A DNA stretch of 8,875 bases, taken from an uncultured Clostridia bacterium. Its GTDB lineage: Bacteria; Bacillota; Clostridia; Christensenellales; Borkfalkiaceae. A program made the translations under genes and the position numbers. Where the stretch lies: the NCBI GenBank assembly GCA_904501815.1, contig CAJGCN010000053.1:1-8875 (forward strand), written 5' to 3'. The notes under the pieces were generated by a model. It was not told the DNA's origin. It searched no databases and worked only from the letters and a program-made list of their open reading frames with translations. This document shows, in pieces, positions 1-5,385 of this stretch; position 1 is the first letter of the stretch; each line of letters opens with the position of its first letter.

Positions 1-1
1 A

Positions 2-562
2 AACAAACAATCTGTGCAATACAGCTTGAATGAAGTTAGCATTAACAACACTTGGAATTCTACCGTTTATCTTTATAACTTAACGAAATTGACGGTTAGA
101 AATTCTAAATTCGGTCAAGGCAACGCGGCTTCGATTACGGTAGAAGACAGAGCGCAAGCGAGTGGTTGTACGGTTTCCGTTGAAGTTGACGTGGATAAAG
201 CGACGACCTTTAGCAACTGGGTATCAGGCGAAGAAGCTTGGTTCGTTGCTTACGGAATGAAAGACACAGCTGCGTATCTTAAAGGAAAAATTGAAAAGGG
301 ATTTGCAGATAACGGCTGGCCGTTGACGATTATTAAAGGTACTGATGTACAAAAAATTAACTTGACGTTGTTCGTTCGTTCTGGTGGAGCGGATGAAACG
401 AGCGATTGGCTCGCTGACGACAAAGGGCAACCTTATGTAAAACACAATTTTGCTACTATCCCTGCAAATATGCCTGATGAGAATAATAAGGCGTATTATG
501 AATTTGGAGAAGGAGCTGGCAAAGATTATATGTCCGGCGTAGTGGAAGTAATGTCTAAATAA
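2..562 (+). CDS. C-terminal part of a probable exported beta-strand-rich protein (5' end outside window)
   Basis: The reading frame is open to the left edge, so the GTG at 14 is an internal valine and the true start lies upstream; 186 residues are visible. The first ~55 show short alternating strands rich in Asn, Thr, Val and Leu (for example VYLYNLTKLTVRNSKF), a texture common in right-handed parallel beta-helix or leucine-rich surface proteins. The rest is acidic and polar, with Trp and Tyr scattered through it (WVSGEEAWFVAYGM near residue 75), and ends in EVMSK. There is no LPXTG motif, membrane anchor or basic tail at the C-terminus, so any anchoring would have to be elsewhere. I do not recognise a family, and the exported location is an inference from composition. 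A strong terminator follows 36 bases after the stop, so this is the last gene of its transcript. Confidence 0.75.
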   Translation, partial: NKQSVQYSLNEVSINNTWNSTVYLYNLTKLTVRNSKFGQGNAASITVEDRAQASGCTVSVEVDVDKATTFSNWVSGEEAWFVAYGMKDTAAYLKGKIEKGFADNGWPLTIIKGTDVQKINLTLFVRSGGADETSDWLADDKGQPYVKHNFATIPANMPDENNKAYYEFGEGAGKDYMSGVVEVMSK

Positions 563-598
563 TAACGCTTGAAAAGGGGTTATTTCAGCGAAAAGCAC

Positions 599-642
599 AA
601 AAGACGGCTGATTGGTCGAAAGACGAATCCGCCGTCTTTTTT
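599..642 (+). terminator. Factor-independent terminator of the left-edge gene
   Basis: AAAAGACGGC (599-608) pairs perfectly with GCCGTCTTTT (631-640), followed by TT. The intervening sequence extends the stem (GATTGGTC against GACGAATC, one mismatch) up to a GAAA tetraloop. It lies 36 bases after the stop at 562. Confidence 0.85.
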
Positions 643-652
643 AACGCCTTAT

Positions 653-758
653 GTCATTGTCAAGGAGCGATAGCGACTGCAACAATCTAAAAATAGATAG
701 CAGAGCCTTTTCCGCGAGATTGTCGCACTTCGTTCACAATGACAGCGCGGAAAAGGCT
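653..758. repeat. Intergenic palindromic repeat, unit A
   Basis: The left arm (653-688, GTCATTGTCAAGGAGCGATA...) and right arm (717-743) are imperfect inverted copies of each other, both resembling the widespread intergenic element that starts GTCATTGCGAG and ends GGCAATC. The right arm sits inside a second, perfect 13-bp inverted repeat, AGCCTTTTCCGCG (704-716) and CGCGGAAAAGGCT (746-758). Reading frames here give the low-complexity products usual for such repeats, and no ribosome binding site precedes them, so I treat the block as non-coding. Confidence 0.7.
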
Positions 759-770
759 TACCCCACCTAT

Positions 771-833
771 GTCATTGCGAGCGTAGCGTGGCAATCTTTT
801 TTCGTCCGTTGGACGATTGCGTGGCAAGCCACG
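771..833. repeat. Intergenic palindromic repeat, unit B
   Basis: GTCATTGCGAGCGTAGCGTG opens this unit and is closer to the common form of the element than unit A. GATTGCGTGGCAAGCCACG (815-833) is the degenerate opposite arm. Between them are the small perfect hairpin CGTCC-GTT-GGACG (803-815) and, overlapping the right arm, CGTGG-CAAG-CCACG (820-833). Units A and B together suggest a family copied around this genome, but this window alone cannot show the copy number. Confidence 0.7.
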
Positions 834-841
834 AGAATAAC

Positions 842-958
842 GCAACCTATCGGTTGCTTTACTTGGGCATAGATATGCGGGGCTTCGCCCCTGCACCCGA
901 CCAGAAACTGAGTTTCTGGACTTCCTATTAAAGGGCAATGCACCTTGACCCTTGTCAA
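842..958. repeat. String of short perfect hairpins
   Basis: Five small hairpins follow one another: GCAACC-TATC-GGTTGC (842-857), GCAT-AGAT-ATGC (867-878), GGGGC-TTC-GCCCC (879-891), the 19-base palindrome CCAGAAACTGAGTTTCTGG (901-919) and TTGAC-CCTT-GTCAA (945-958). With the two in unit B (803-815 and 820-833) the string has seven, all with different stems and mostly 3-4 base loops. No ORF with a ribosome binding site covers it. It lies between the two convergent terminators at 599-642 and 987-1018. Confidence 0.65.
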
Positions 959-986
959 AAAGGGGGGGTGTAGTTCCTGCAAGAAC

Positions 987-1018
987 AAAAGAAAAAGCTC
1001 TCCTTTTTCAAGGAGAGC
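987..1018 (-). terminator. Terminator of the antiporter gene
   Basis: Read on the minus strand: GCTCTCCTT (1018-1010), loop GAAA, AAGGAGAGC (1005-997), then TTTTTCTTTT. The 9-bp stem, GNRA loop and U-rich tail are textbook. It starts 17 bases after the antiporter stop codon. Confidence 0.9.
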
Positions 1019-1035
1019 CAAAGCAACGTAGCTTT

Positions 1036-2328
1036 TTATTTGCCTGTGTTTTTTAAGGAATGATGGCGCGCGCTCGTTTTGCCTTCGGGATTGATGTCGC
1101 CCGCTTTTAAAAGCGCCATCTTCGTTAAGGCAGGTCCGATAAGTTCGTAAACTAACACCGCAAACAGCGTAATGTTGAAAATCAAAAGCCCTGCCGAGCC
1201 AAGCTCGATTGCGTTCTTTGCCATGTCTGCCATACCGAGCGCCACGCCCGCTTGCGGGAGCAAGGTAATGCCTAAGTATTTAACGACGTTCGGTTCGCAC
1301 TTAGAAAGCCTTGCGCTTACATATGCACCGCCGTATTTGCCTGCCGAACGGCTGATAATGTATACCAAGCCGATTACGATGATCATTAAATCGGTGAAAA
1401 CGGAAAGCTCTAATTCCGCACCGCTAATCACGAAGAAAAGCACGAACAGGGGAGCGGTCCAACGGTCTACTCTGTCCATAAGATTTTCCGAGAAATCGCA
1501 GATATTGCAAAAAACCGTGCCGAGCATCATGCAAACGAGTAAGGAAGAAAAGCCGATATGCACGCCACCGATTTTGAATTTCAGCATAGAAAGCCCGATC
1601 GTCATAAACACGAAGCCGACGGAAACGGCAAGGCGTTTAGAACGGGAATGGAAGAATTTTTCGCAAAGGCTGAAAAGATACCCCATAATCGCGCCGAGCG
1701 CAAGAGAGCAAAGTATTTCTAAAAGCGGTTCAACTACGACGGAAACCACGCCGATTGCCGCGCCTGCGCCGAGTGATTTTGCAACGCCGAAAGAAATAGC
1801 GAAAAGGACTAAGCCTACCGCGTCGTCAAGCGCAACGACGGGCAGAAGAATGTCGGTGACGGGGCCTTTTGCTTTATATTGCTTTACGACCATTAAGGTT
1901 GCGGCGGGAGCGGTTGCCGAAGCGATTGCGCCTAAGGTGATTGCCGCAGGTAAGGGCAGCTTATCAGGCATAGCAAGGTGGAGTAAAATAAGCACGATAT
2001 CCACCAAAACGGTGGTGATTACGGCTTGTAATACGCCGACGATCGTCGCTTGTTTTCCGATTTTTTTGAGCTGGGAAATTCTGAATTCGTTTCCGATTGA
2101 AAAGGCGATAAAGCCGAGCGCAACGTCCGACAGGATAGAATACGTTTCGATATCGTGCATATTCACAAATCCCAAGCCTTTCACGCCGAACGCGCCCAAG
2201 CAGTAGGGTCCCACTAAAATCCCTGCAACGAGATACGCCGTGACGGCAGGGAGCTGGAAAAGTTTAGCAAGTCGCGAGAGCAAAAGCCCTGCGAGAAGCG
2301 CGATAGATAAGCTTAATAACGCTTCCAT
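1036..2328 (-). CDS. CPA2-family cation:proton antiporter (Na+/H+ or K+/H+)
   Basis: A predicted 430-residue inner-membrane transporter that exchanges protons for Na+ or K+ to control pH and ion balance. The chain is hydrophobic throughout, about 12-13 helices by eye. The family hallmarks are SATAPAAT (137-144, the broken crossing helix) and a double aspartate D168-D169 in LPVVALDDAVGLV, the ion-binding pair of electrogenic NapA-type members. RSAGK (327-331) supplies the conserved basic residue of a late helix. The protein ends about 25 residues after the last helix, so it lacks the C-terminal TrkA-N/RCK domain of KefB/KefC. I chose the ATG at 2328 because AAAGGAG lies 9 bases before it; the upstream TTG at 2355 has no such site and would put the SD inside the gene. 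It is monocistronic, divergent from nfnA, with its own promoter and terminator. Ion specificity cannot be read from the sequence. Confidence 0.9.
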   Translation of the reverse strand: MEALLSLSIALLAGLLLSRLAKLFQLPAVTAYLVAGILVGPYCLGAFGVKGLGFVNMHDIETYSILSDVALGFIAFSIGNEFRISQLKKIGKQATIVGVLQAVITTVLVDIVLILLHLAMPDKLPLPAAITLGAIASATAPAATLMVVKQYKAKGPVTDILLPVVALDDAVGLVLFAISFGVAKSLGAGAAIGVVSVVVEPLLEILCSLALGAIMGYLFSLCEKFFHSRSKRLAVSVGFVFMTIGLSMLKFKIGGVHIGFSSLLVCMMLGTVFCNICDFSENLMDRVDRWTAPLFVLFFVISGAELELSVFTDLMIIVIGLVYIISRSAGKYGGAYVSARLSKCEPNVVKYLGITLLPQAGVALGMADMAKNAIELGSAGLLIFNITLFAVLVYELIGPALTKMALLKAGDINPEGKTSARHHSLKNTGK

Positions 2329-2364
2329 AAGAAAAAACTCCTTTAAAATGTTCAATCGGTAAAC

Positions 2365-2393
2365 ATTATACTACTTTGTAATCAGAAAAGCAA
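2365..2393 (-). promoter_or_regulatory. Sigma-A promoter of the antiporter gene
   Basis: On the minus strand, TTGCTT (2393-2388), a 17-base spacer and TATAAT (2370-2365). Initiation would fall about 30 bases before the ATG at 2328. Confidence 0.75.
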
Positions 2394-2452
2394 ATAAAAA
2401 ATGCCGAAAAATAGCGAAAAAAGAAAATATTTTTATTTTCCTACGCTTACAA

Positions 2453-2468
2453 TCAAACGAGCGTTTGA
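2453..2468. promoter_or_regulatory. Palindrome over the nfn -35 box, candidate operator
   Basis: TCAAACG-AG-CGTTTGA is a perfect 7-2-7 inverted repeat, and its right arm contains the first four bases of the nfnAB -35 hexamer (2465-2470). That position suits a repressor. It does not resemble the Rex site (TTGTGAA-N4-TTCACAA). The role is inferred from position only. Confidence 0.45.
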
Positions 2469-2494
2469 CTTTTGATATTTTTTTATGTTATAAT
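2465..2494 (+). promoter_or_regulatory. Strong promoter of nfnAB
   Basis: TTGACT (2465-2470), 18-base spacer, then TATAAT (2489-2494) preceded by TGT (2486-2488), giving an extended -10. Initiation near 2501 gives a leader of about 68 bases. Confidence 0.85.
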
Positions 2495-2568
2495 ATATTT
2501 TGGTATGTGGCGAAAAGGTGCGTCTTTACCGTAAAAATGAAAAAACTTTCAGGAAAAGGAGTAGAAGA

Positions 2569-3411
2569 ATGTATCAGATTGTAAGCAAAAAATCGCTGAA
2601 CCCGACGGTGACAAAGATGGAAATTCTCGCGCCGTTCGTGGCGAAAAAGGCGTTGCCCGGTCAGTTTATTATCTTGCGCGTGGACGAAGACGGCGAACGT
2701 ATTCCGCTCACCGTTGCCGATTACGACAGGGAAAAAGGCACGGTCACGATTATTTTCCAAATCGTGGGCGCAGCAACCGAATTGCTCAACCATAAAAAAG
2801 TAGGGGACTATATTCCCGACTTCGTAGGACCTTTGGGCAGACCTACCCATTTAGACGGTTTGAAAAAGGTTTGCGTAGTCGGCGGGGGCGTTGGCTGTGC
2901 AATCGCAATGCCCGTTGCCAAAGCACTTAAAGCGCAAGGCTGCGACGTCACGTCGATTATCGGGTTTAGAAATAAGGACTTAGTTATTTTAGAAGACGAA
3001 TTTAAAGCGGCTTCCGATAAGTTCTTTATGATGACGGACGACGGCTCGTACGGCAGACAAGGCAACGTATGCGTGCCTTTGAACGAAATGCTTGAAAGCG
3101 GGGAACGCTTTGACGAAGTAATCACTATCGGACCGCTGATTATGATGAAATTCGTCTGCGCGGCAACTAAGCCCTACGGCGTGAAAACGATTGCGAGTAT
3201 GAACCCGATTATGATCGACGGAACGGGTATGTGCGGGGGCTGTCGTTTGACTGTCGGCGGTAAGATGAAATTTGCCTGCGTAGACGGCCCTGAGTTCGAC
3301 GGCCACGAAATTGATTTCGACGAAGCAATGAGCCGTTCGCGTACTTATGCGGAGTTCGAAGCCAAAGAAAGAGAGGAAACTTGCAACCTGTTCAAAAAGG
3401 AGGTAGAGTAA
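2569..3411 (+). CDS. nfnA: NfnA, small FAD/[2Fe-2S] subunit of NADH-dependent ferredoxin:NADP+ oxidoreductase
   Basis: A 280-residue soluble flavoprotein subunit of the ferredoxin-NADP reductase-like fold. With NfnB it couples NADH and reduced ferredoxin oxidation to NADP+ reduction (electron bifurcation in reverse), balancing redox pools in the cytoplasm of anaerobes. ERIPLT (43-48) is the FAD-binding motif, VVGGGVGCA (103-111) the nucleotide loop, and the [2Fe-2S] site is D217-G-T-G-M-C222-G-G-C225...C237. One Asp plus three Cys is the ligand set reported for NfnA proteins. The ATG at 2569 is preceded by AAAGGAG with a 7-base gap; the frame extends up to 2500, but no site supports an earlier start. 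The stop is one base from the nfnB ATG. The close relative SudB (sulfide dehydrogenase) and dihydroorotate dehydrogenase electron-transfer subunits are alternatives; the neighbouring gene and the Asp favour NfnA. Confidence 0.9.
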   Translation: MYQIVSKKSLNPTVTKMEILAPFVAKKALPGQFIILRVDEDGERIPLTVADYDREKGTVTIIFQIVGAATELLNHKKVGDYIPDFVGPLGRPTHLDGLKKVCVVGGGVGCAIAMPVAKALKAQGCDVTSIIGFRNKDLVILEDEFKAASDKFFMMTDDGSYGRQGNVCVPLNEMLESGERFDEVITIGPLIMMKFVCAATKPYGVKTIASMNPIMIDGTGMCGGCRLTVGGKMKFACVDGPEFDGHEIDFDEAMSRSRTYAEFEAKEREETCNLFKKEVE

Positions 3412-3412
3412 A

Positions 3413-4834
3413 ATGGCGAAGTTCAATATGAACCCTTTAAAGAACCCTATGCCTACCCAAGACCCTGAAGTACGCAACGGGAATTTCAGCGAAGTTGCGC
3501 TCGGCTACACGGCAGAAATGGCGATTGACGAAGCAAAGCGTTGTATCGGCTGTAAAAACCGTCCTTGCGTAGCGGCTTGTCCCGTCAATATCGCTATCCC
3601 TGAATTTATTGCGAAAGTCGCGGAAGGGGATTTTGAAGGCGCGTATCAAATTATTGCGAAAGATTCGTCTTTGCCCGCCGTTTGCGGGAGAGTTTGCCCC
3701 CAAGAAACGCAATGCGAAGGAAAATGCACGCGCGGAATTAAAGCGGGCTGTGAAGCGGTCGGAATTGGCAGGCTGGAACGCTTTGTTGCCGATTGGCATA
3801 ACGCAAACGTAAAAGAACAACCCGTCAAAGCTCCGTCCAACGGGCATAAAGTAGCCGTCGTAGGTTCAGGGCCTGCGGGCTTGACCTGCGCGGGGGATCT
3901 TGCTAAGCTCGGCTACGACGTCACCGTCTTTGAAGCTCTGCACGTGGCTGGCGGGGTACTCGTTTACGGGATTCCCGAATTCCGTTTACCCAAAGCAATC
4001 GTACAAAAAGAAGTGGACAATTTAAAAGCGCTCGGCGTGAAAGTCGAAACGAATATGGTTATCGGCAGAGTTATCACGATTGAAGAATTGAAAAAAGAAT
4101 ACGGTTTCGAAGCGGTGTTTATCGGCTCGGGCGCTGGCTTGCCGAAGTTTATGAATATTCCCGGCGAAAGCTTGAAAGGCGTCTATTCCGCTAACGAATT
4201 TTTAACCCGTTCAAACTTAATGAAAGCCTATCGTTTCGATAGCCACACGCCTATTCAACACGGTAAAATCGTGGCGGTAGTCGGCGGTGGGAACGTTGCA
4301 ATGGACGCGGCGAGAACGGCAAAGCGTTTGGGCGCGGAAGTGCATATCATCTACCGTCGTGGAGAAGAAGAATTGCCCGCCCGTCGTGAAGAGATTGAAC
4401 ACGCCAAAGAAGAAGGGATTATTTTCGACCTTTTGACCAACCCTACCCGTATTTTAGCAACCGAAATTACTGACCCGCGCGACCCCCGCTACGGCTGGGT
4501 GAACGGGATTGAATGTATCCGTATGGAGCTTGGCGAACCCGACGAAAGCGGTCGCCGTTCTCCCAAAGAAATTGCAGGAAGCGAATTTGTCATTCCCGCC
4601 GATTGCGTGATTATGTCGCTTGGTACTTCGCCTAATCCTTTGTTGAAAGCGACTACGCCCGGCTTAGAAACGCTCCGTCGCGGAGAAATCGCGGTGGACG
4701 AAGTTGGGAAAACTTCGATGGAAGGAGTGTATTGCGGTGGCGACGCGGCTACGGGCGCAGCGACGGTTATTAAAGCAATGGGCGCAGGTAAAATTGCGGC
4801 GAAAGCTATCGACGAATATATCCAAAACAAGTAA
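3413..4834 (+). CDS. nfnB: NfnB, large subunit of NADH-dependent ferredoxin:NADP+ oxidoreductase (GltD-like)
   Basis: A 473-residue subunit that carries two [4Fe-4S] clusters and the bifurcating FAD and binds NADP(H). The N-terminal domain has C44-x2-C47-x4-C52-x3-C56-P and C91-x3-C95-x5-C101-x3-C105, the cluster ligands of the glutamate synthase beta-subunit fold. GSGPAG (151-156) binds FAD. GGGNVAMDAARTAKRLGA (291-308) binds NADPH. YCGGDAATGA (440-449) closes the FAD site near the C-terminus. AAGGAGG at the end of nfnA drives translation and the gap to nfnA is one base, so the two are translationally linked. Database names such as 'NADPH-dependent glutamate synthase' would mislead here, as no large GOGAT subunit accompanies it. 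Full length for the family. SudA of sulfide dehydrogenase is the main alternative. A terminator follows 8 bases after the stop. Confidence 0.92.
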   Translation: MAKFNMNPLKNPMPTQDPEVRNGNFSEVALGYTAEMAIDEAKRCIGCKNRPCVAACPVNIAIPEFIAKVAEGDFEGAYQIIAKDSSLPAVCGRVCPQETQCEGKCTRGIKAGCEAVGIGRLERFVADWHNANVKEQPVKAPSNGHKVAVVGSGPAGLTCAGDLAKLGYDVTVFEALHVAGGVLVYGIPEFRLPKAIVQKEVDNLKALGVKVETNMVIGRVITIEELKKEYGFEAVFIGSGAGLPKFMNIPGESLKGVYSANEFLTRSNLMKAYRFDSHTPIQHGKIVAVVGGGNVAMDAARTAKRLGAEVHIIYRRGEEELPARREEIEHAKEEGIIFDLLTNPTRILATEITDPRDPRYGWVNGIECIRMELGEPDESGRRSPKEIAGSEFVIPADCVIMSLGTSPNPLLKATTPGLETLRRGEIAVDEVGKTSMEGVYCGGDAATGAATVIKAMGAGKIAAKAIDEYIQNK

Positions 4835-4842
4835 ATAAAAAC

Positions 4843-4875
4843 ACGAGAGCGGAAAAACCGTTCTCGTATTTTTTT
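4843..4875. terminator. Terminator shared by nfnB and the convergent small gene
   Basis: ACGAGAGCGG (4843-4852), loop AAAAA, CCGTTCTCGT (4858-4867) with one G-U pair, then ATTTTTTT. Read on the minus strand the stem has one A-C mismatch and is followed by GTTTTTATTT, so it can also end the transcript of the 42-residue protein gene. Confidence 0.88.
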
Positions 4876-4884
4876 GCGTAAGTA

Positions 4885-5013
4885 TTATCGTTTTTTCAGC
4901 ATTATCAGCAAAATTCGTACGGCTAATACGATTGACCATAGACCTGCGGTAATCAAACACATAAACAAATGAAAAATAACCCTGCTCCCGTTTTCATCAT
5001 TATTTTCTGACAT
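4885..5013 (-). CDS. 42-residue single-span membrane protein, unknown function
   Basis: A short gene that a length filter would miss. The predicted protein starts MSENNDENGSRVIFHLFMCL, continues with ITAGLWSIVLAVRILLIML and ends KKR. It has an acidic, polar N-terminus (1-10), one hydrophobic stretch from about 12 to 39 and a basic end, so it should span the membrane once with the C-terminus probably inside. Translation is well supported: AAAAGGAG sits 6 bases before the ATG, and a perfect-consensus promoter lies upstream. It diverges from the XRE regulator gene, and its promoter carries one of two matching operator-like palindromes, so the regulator probably represses it. I recognise no family. 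Small hydrophobic toxins, regulatory peptides and membrane-enzyme modulators are all possible; nothing in the sequence decides among them. Confidence 0.75.
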   Translation of the reverse strand: MSENNDENGSRVIFHLFMCLITAGLWSIVLAVRILLIMLKKR

Positions 5014-5063
5014 TTCGAACTCCTTTTCAAAAAATGATAAACGTTTTTTAATTTTTCGATATT

Positions 5064-5092
5064 ATTATACAAGAAGTTTTCTTCTTTGTCAA
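5064..5092 (-). promoter_or_regulatory. Consensus promoter of the 42-residue protein gene
   Basis: On the minus strand TTGACA (5092-5087), 17-base spacer, TATAAT (5069-5064): a perfect match to sigma-A consensus. Initiation near 5057 gives a leader of about 44 bases. The spacer is almost entirely the palindrome at 5071-5086. Confidence 0.88.
5071..5086. promoter_or_regulatory. Operator-like palindrome, copy 1
   Basis: AAGAAG-TTTT-CTTCTT, a perfect 6-4-6 inverted repeat placed between the -35 and -10 boxes of the small membrane protein promoter, where a bound protein would block RNA polymerase. The same core, AGAAG-N4-CTTCT, recurs at 5101-5114. Binding by the XRE protein is an inference from layout. 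Confidence 0.65.
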
Positions 5093-5100
5093 GCAATTTA

Positions 5101-5114
5101 AGAAGATTTCTTCT
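5101..5114. promoter_or_regulatory. Operator-like palindrome, copy 2
   Basis: AGAAG-ATTT-CTTCT, identical to copy 1 in both 5-base arms. Its centre is 29 bases from that of copy 1, and its last base is the first T of the XRE gene's -10 box, so binding here could control the regulator's own expression. Confidence 0.65.
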
Positions 5115-5119
5115 ATAAT
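5114..5119 (+). promoter_or_regulatory. -10 box of the XRE regulator gene (leaderless start)
   Basis: TATAAT ends six bases before the ATG at 5126, so initiation is predicted at or next to the A of the start codon. The best hexamers 16-18 bases upstream (around AAGCAA, 5091-5096) do not resemble TTGACA, so the promoter looks weak without help. No ribosome binding site separates it from the gene. Confidence 0.65.
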
Positions 5120-5125
5120 AGTAGT

Positions 5126-5326
5126 ATGAAAATTGGGGAAAAGATTAAAGAATTAAGAATAGAAAAGGGATTGTCGCAAAAACGGCTTGGGCAAGAGATT
5201 GGCGTGAGCCAAAAAGCGGTGGACTATTGGGAGCGCGGGGTAAACGAGCCGAAAGCGAGTTATATTATTGCGCTCGTAAACCTTTTCGATATTACCTACG
5301 ACGAATTTTTTGCGGAGATAAATTAA
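5126..5326 (+). CDS. XRE-family helix-turn-helix transcriptional regulator
   Basis: A 66-residue protein made almost wholly of one HTH_3 (lambda Cro/CI type) domain, residues 3-60: KIKELRIEKGLSQKRLGQEI, then GVSQKAVDYWERGVNEP, the turn and recognition helix, then the fourth and fifth helices through IIALVNLFDITYDEFF. No sensor or dimerisation domain follows, as in small Cro-like or SinR/Xre proteins that act as dimers. The ATG at 5126 is the only start that keeps the whole domain, yet no Shine-Dalgarno sequence precedes it and the -10 box is 6 bases away, which predicts a leaderless mRNA. It probably controls itself and the divergent 42-residue membrane protein gene through the two AGAAG-N4-CTTCT sites. 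A terminator overlaps its stop codon. Confidence 0.88.
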   Translation: MKIGEKIKELRIEKGLSQKRLGQEIGVSQKAVDYWERGVNEPKASYIIALVNLFDITYDEFFAEIN

Positions 5327-5354
5327 AACACGGTTGTTTTTGCAACCGTGTTTT
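5325..5354. terminator. Bidirectional terminator between the XRE gene and glyA
   Basis: AAAACACGGTTG (5325-5336), loop TTTTTG, CAACCGTGTTTT (5343-5354). The 12-bp stem brings its own A and T runs, so it can end both the XRE transcript and the convergent glyA transcript, whose stop is at 5386. Confidence 0.85.
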
Positions 5355-5385
5355 CGTATACTTTTTTTGATTTTCGTCAAAGATT

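Noticed and set aside
14..16. GTG as the start of the left-edge gene
   Set aside because: The frame stays open to base 2 and no ribosome binding site is visible before the GTG; it is an internal codon of a gene cut by the window edge.
803..958. CRISPR array
   Set aside because: The hairpins have different sequences and no constant repeat with regular spacers exists.
651..1021. Three small reading frames on both strands (651-872, 687-938, 767-1021)
   Set aside because: They lie within palindromic repeat DNA, have no ribosome binding sites, and give the peptides usually produced by translating GTCATTGCGAG-type repeats.
1172..2206. Long plus-strand frame of 344 codons
   Set aside because: It is the antisense shadow of the antiporter gene, rich in Ser, Thr and Pro, with no start signals or domain.
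2329..2355. TTG at 2355 as antiporter start
   Set aside because: It has no SD, and the AAAGGAG site would then lie inside the gene; ATG at 2328 is correctly spaced and begins the first helix.
2537..2584. Possible 15-codon leader peptide (MKKLSGKGVEECIRL) overlapping the nfnA start
   Set aside because: No ribosome binding site precedes it, it contains no run of regulatory codons, and its bases are explained by the nfnA leader and SD.
4664..4960. Minus-strand frame of 98 codons overlapping the 42-residue gene
   Set aside because: It is a different frame, runs through the terminator into antisense nfnB and has no SD.
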